Below, one piece after another: positions 54,240 through 54,254 of a stretch of 54,254 nt of DNA. This DNA is from Clostridiales bacterium UBA3678. GTDB lineage: Bacteria > Bacillota > Clostridia > TANB77 > CAG-508. Every line of letters starts with the position of its first letter. Position 1 is the first letter of the stretch. Under the pieces are notes generated by a model, which saw only the letters and a list, made by a program, of their open reading frames with translations, ran no database searches and was not told the DNA's origin. The stretch lies in NCBI GenBank assembly GCA_002372935.1, contig DFJF01000004.1, positions 63,159 to 117,412 of the forward strand. The letters run 5' to 3'. The position numbers and the translations under genes are program-made.

Positions 54240-54254
54240 GGGGACGGTTCTCTT
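54240..54254 (+). repeat. Partial GGGGACGGTTCTCTT repeat at window end
   Basis: GGGGACGGTTCTCTT matches the core of the REP-like cluster at 21664-21762. It is cut by the window edge, so its extent is unknown. Confidence 0.75.

Overview
This window reads as a piece of the chromosome of an AT-rich (roughly 28 % GC by eye), spore-forming Bacillota, most likely an uncultured gut-type Clostridia. The evidence is spoIVA, the Firmicute-type orders pyrH-frr-uppS-cdsA-rseP-era-yqzL-recO and gap-pgk-tpiA-gpmI, a HrcA/CIRCE-controlled groES-groL, a Firmicute-type LexA box, teichoic-acid genes, sigma-A promoters with 17-nt spacers, and GGGGACGGTTCT palindromic repeats. Nearly all genes lie on the minus strand; spoIVA is the only convincing plus-strand gene. 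I saw no tRNA, rRNA, CRISPR array, transposase or reverse transcriptase.

Layout, low to high coordinates (transcription mostly runs high to low). 1-4.2 kb: glycolytic operon gap-pgk-tpiA-gpmI (gpmI cut by the window edge). 4.4-12.4 kb: an apparently SOS-controlled YgjP/WLM-type metallopeptidase, a secreted/anchored protein, RNase R, HemW, WhiA, GroEL, GroES. 12.5-21.7 kb: UppP, a prepilin-like protein with a hypervariable C-terminus, a GH15 glucoamylase-type hydrolase, FtsH, a DUF1189-like membrane protein, alanine racemase. 21.7-27.5 kb: FemAB-type ligase, three proteins of unknown function, GreA, and very divergent SecF and SecD. 27.5-36.4 kb: GT4 glycosyltransferase, GalE, RecO, YqzL, Era, a PDZ-less RseP, CdsA, UppS, IspA, Frr, PyrH. 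36.5-49.8 kb: SpoIVA, a small membrane protein, then a teichoic-acid/surface-glycan cluster (TagH, TagG, TagD, three CDP-glycerol glycerophosphotransferase-like proteins, one fused to a GT2 domain, and an acyltransferase) led by dxs. 50-54 kb: a second hypervariable prepilin-like protein with an unusual leader, a PhoR/WalK-like histidine kinase, and MurG.

The strongest unusual signal is translational. Four genes (whiA, a GH15 gene, an acyltransferase gene, dxs) are each broken by one extra C, and each break is an in-frame CGG followed by A. Skipping the C restores the conserved family sequence, with GGA (Gly) as the first codon of the new frame. By hand I found only these four in-frame CGG codons in the window: CGG is never used as an ordinary Arg codon here, while CGGA with C as a wobble base is common and harmless. 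This suggests CGG is unassigned in this organism and that CGGA is read as a +1 frameshift or four-base Gly codon. A recurrent sequence error is the main alternative.

The second signal is a pair of likely diversity-generating-retroelement (DGR) target genes. Both have prepilin-type N-termini and GC-rich, NNY-codon-rich C-termini that look like adenine-mutagenised AAY runs. One is followed by a GAAA-loop hairpin of the kind associated with DGR target sites, and its 5' leader carries a (GT)15 tract inside a small ORF plus a hairpin covering part of the ribosome binding site. No template repeat or reverse transcriptase is in the window, so they would be remote targets.
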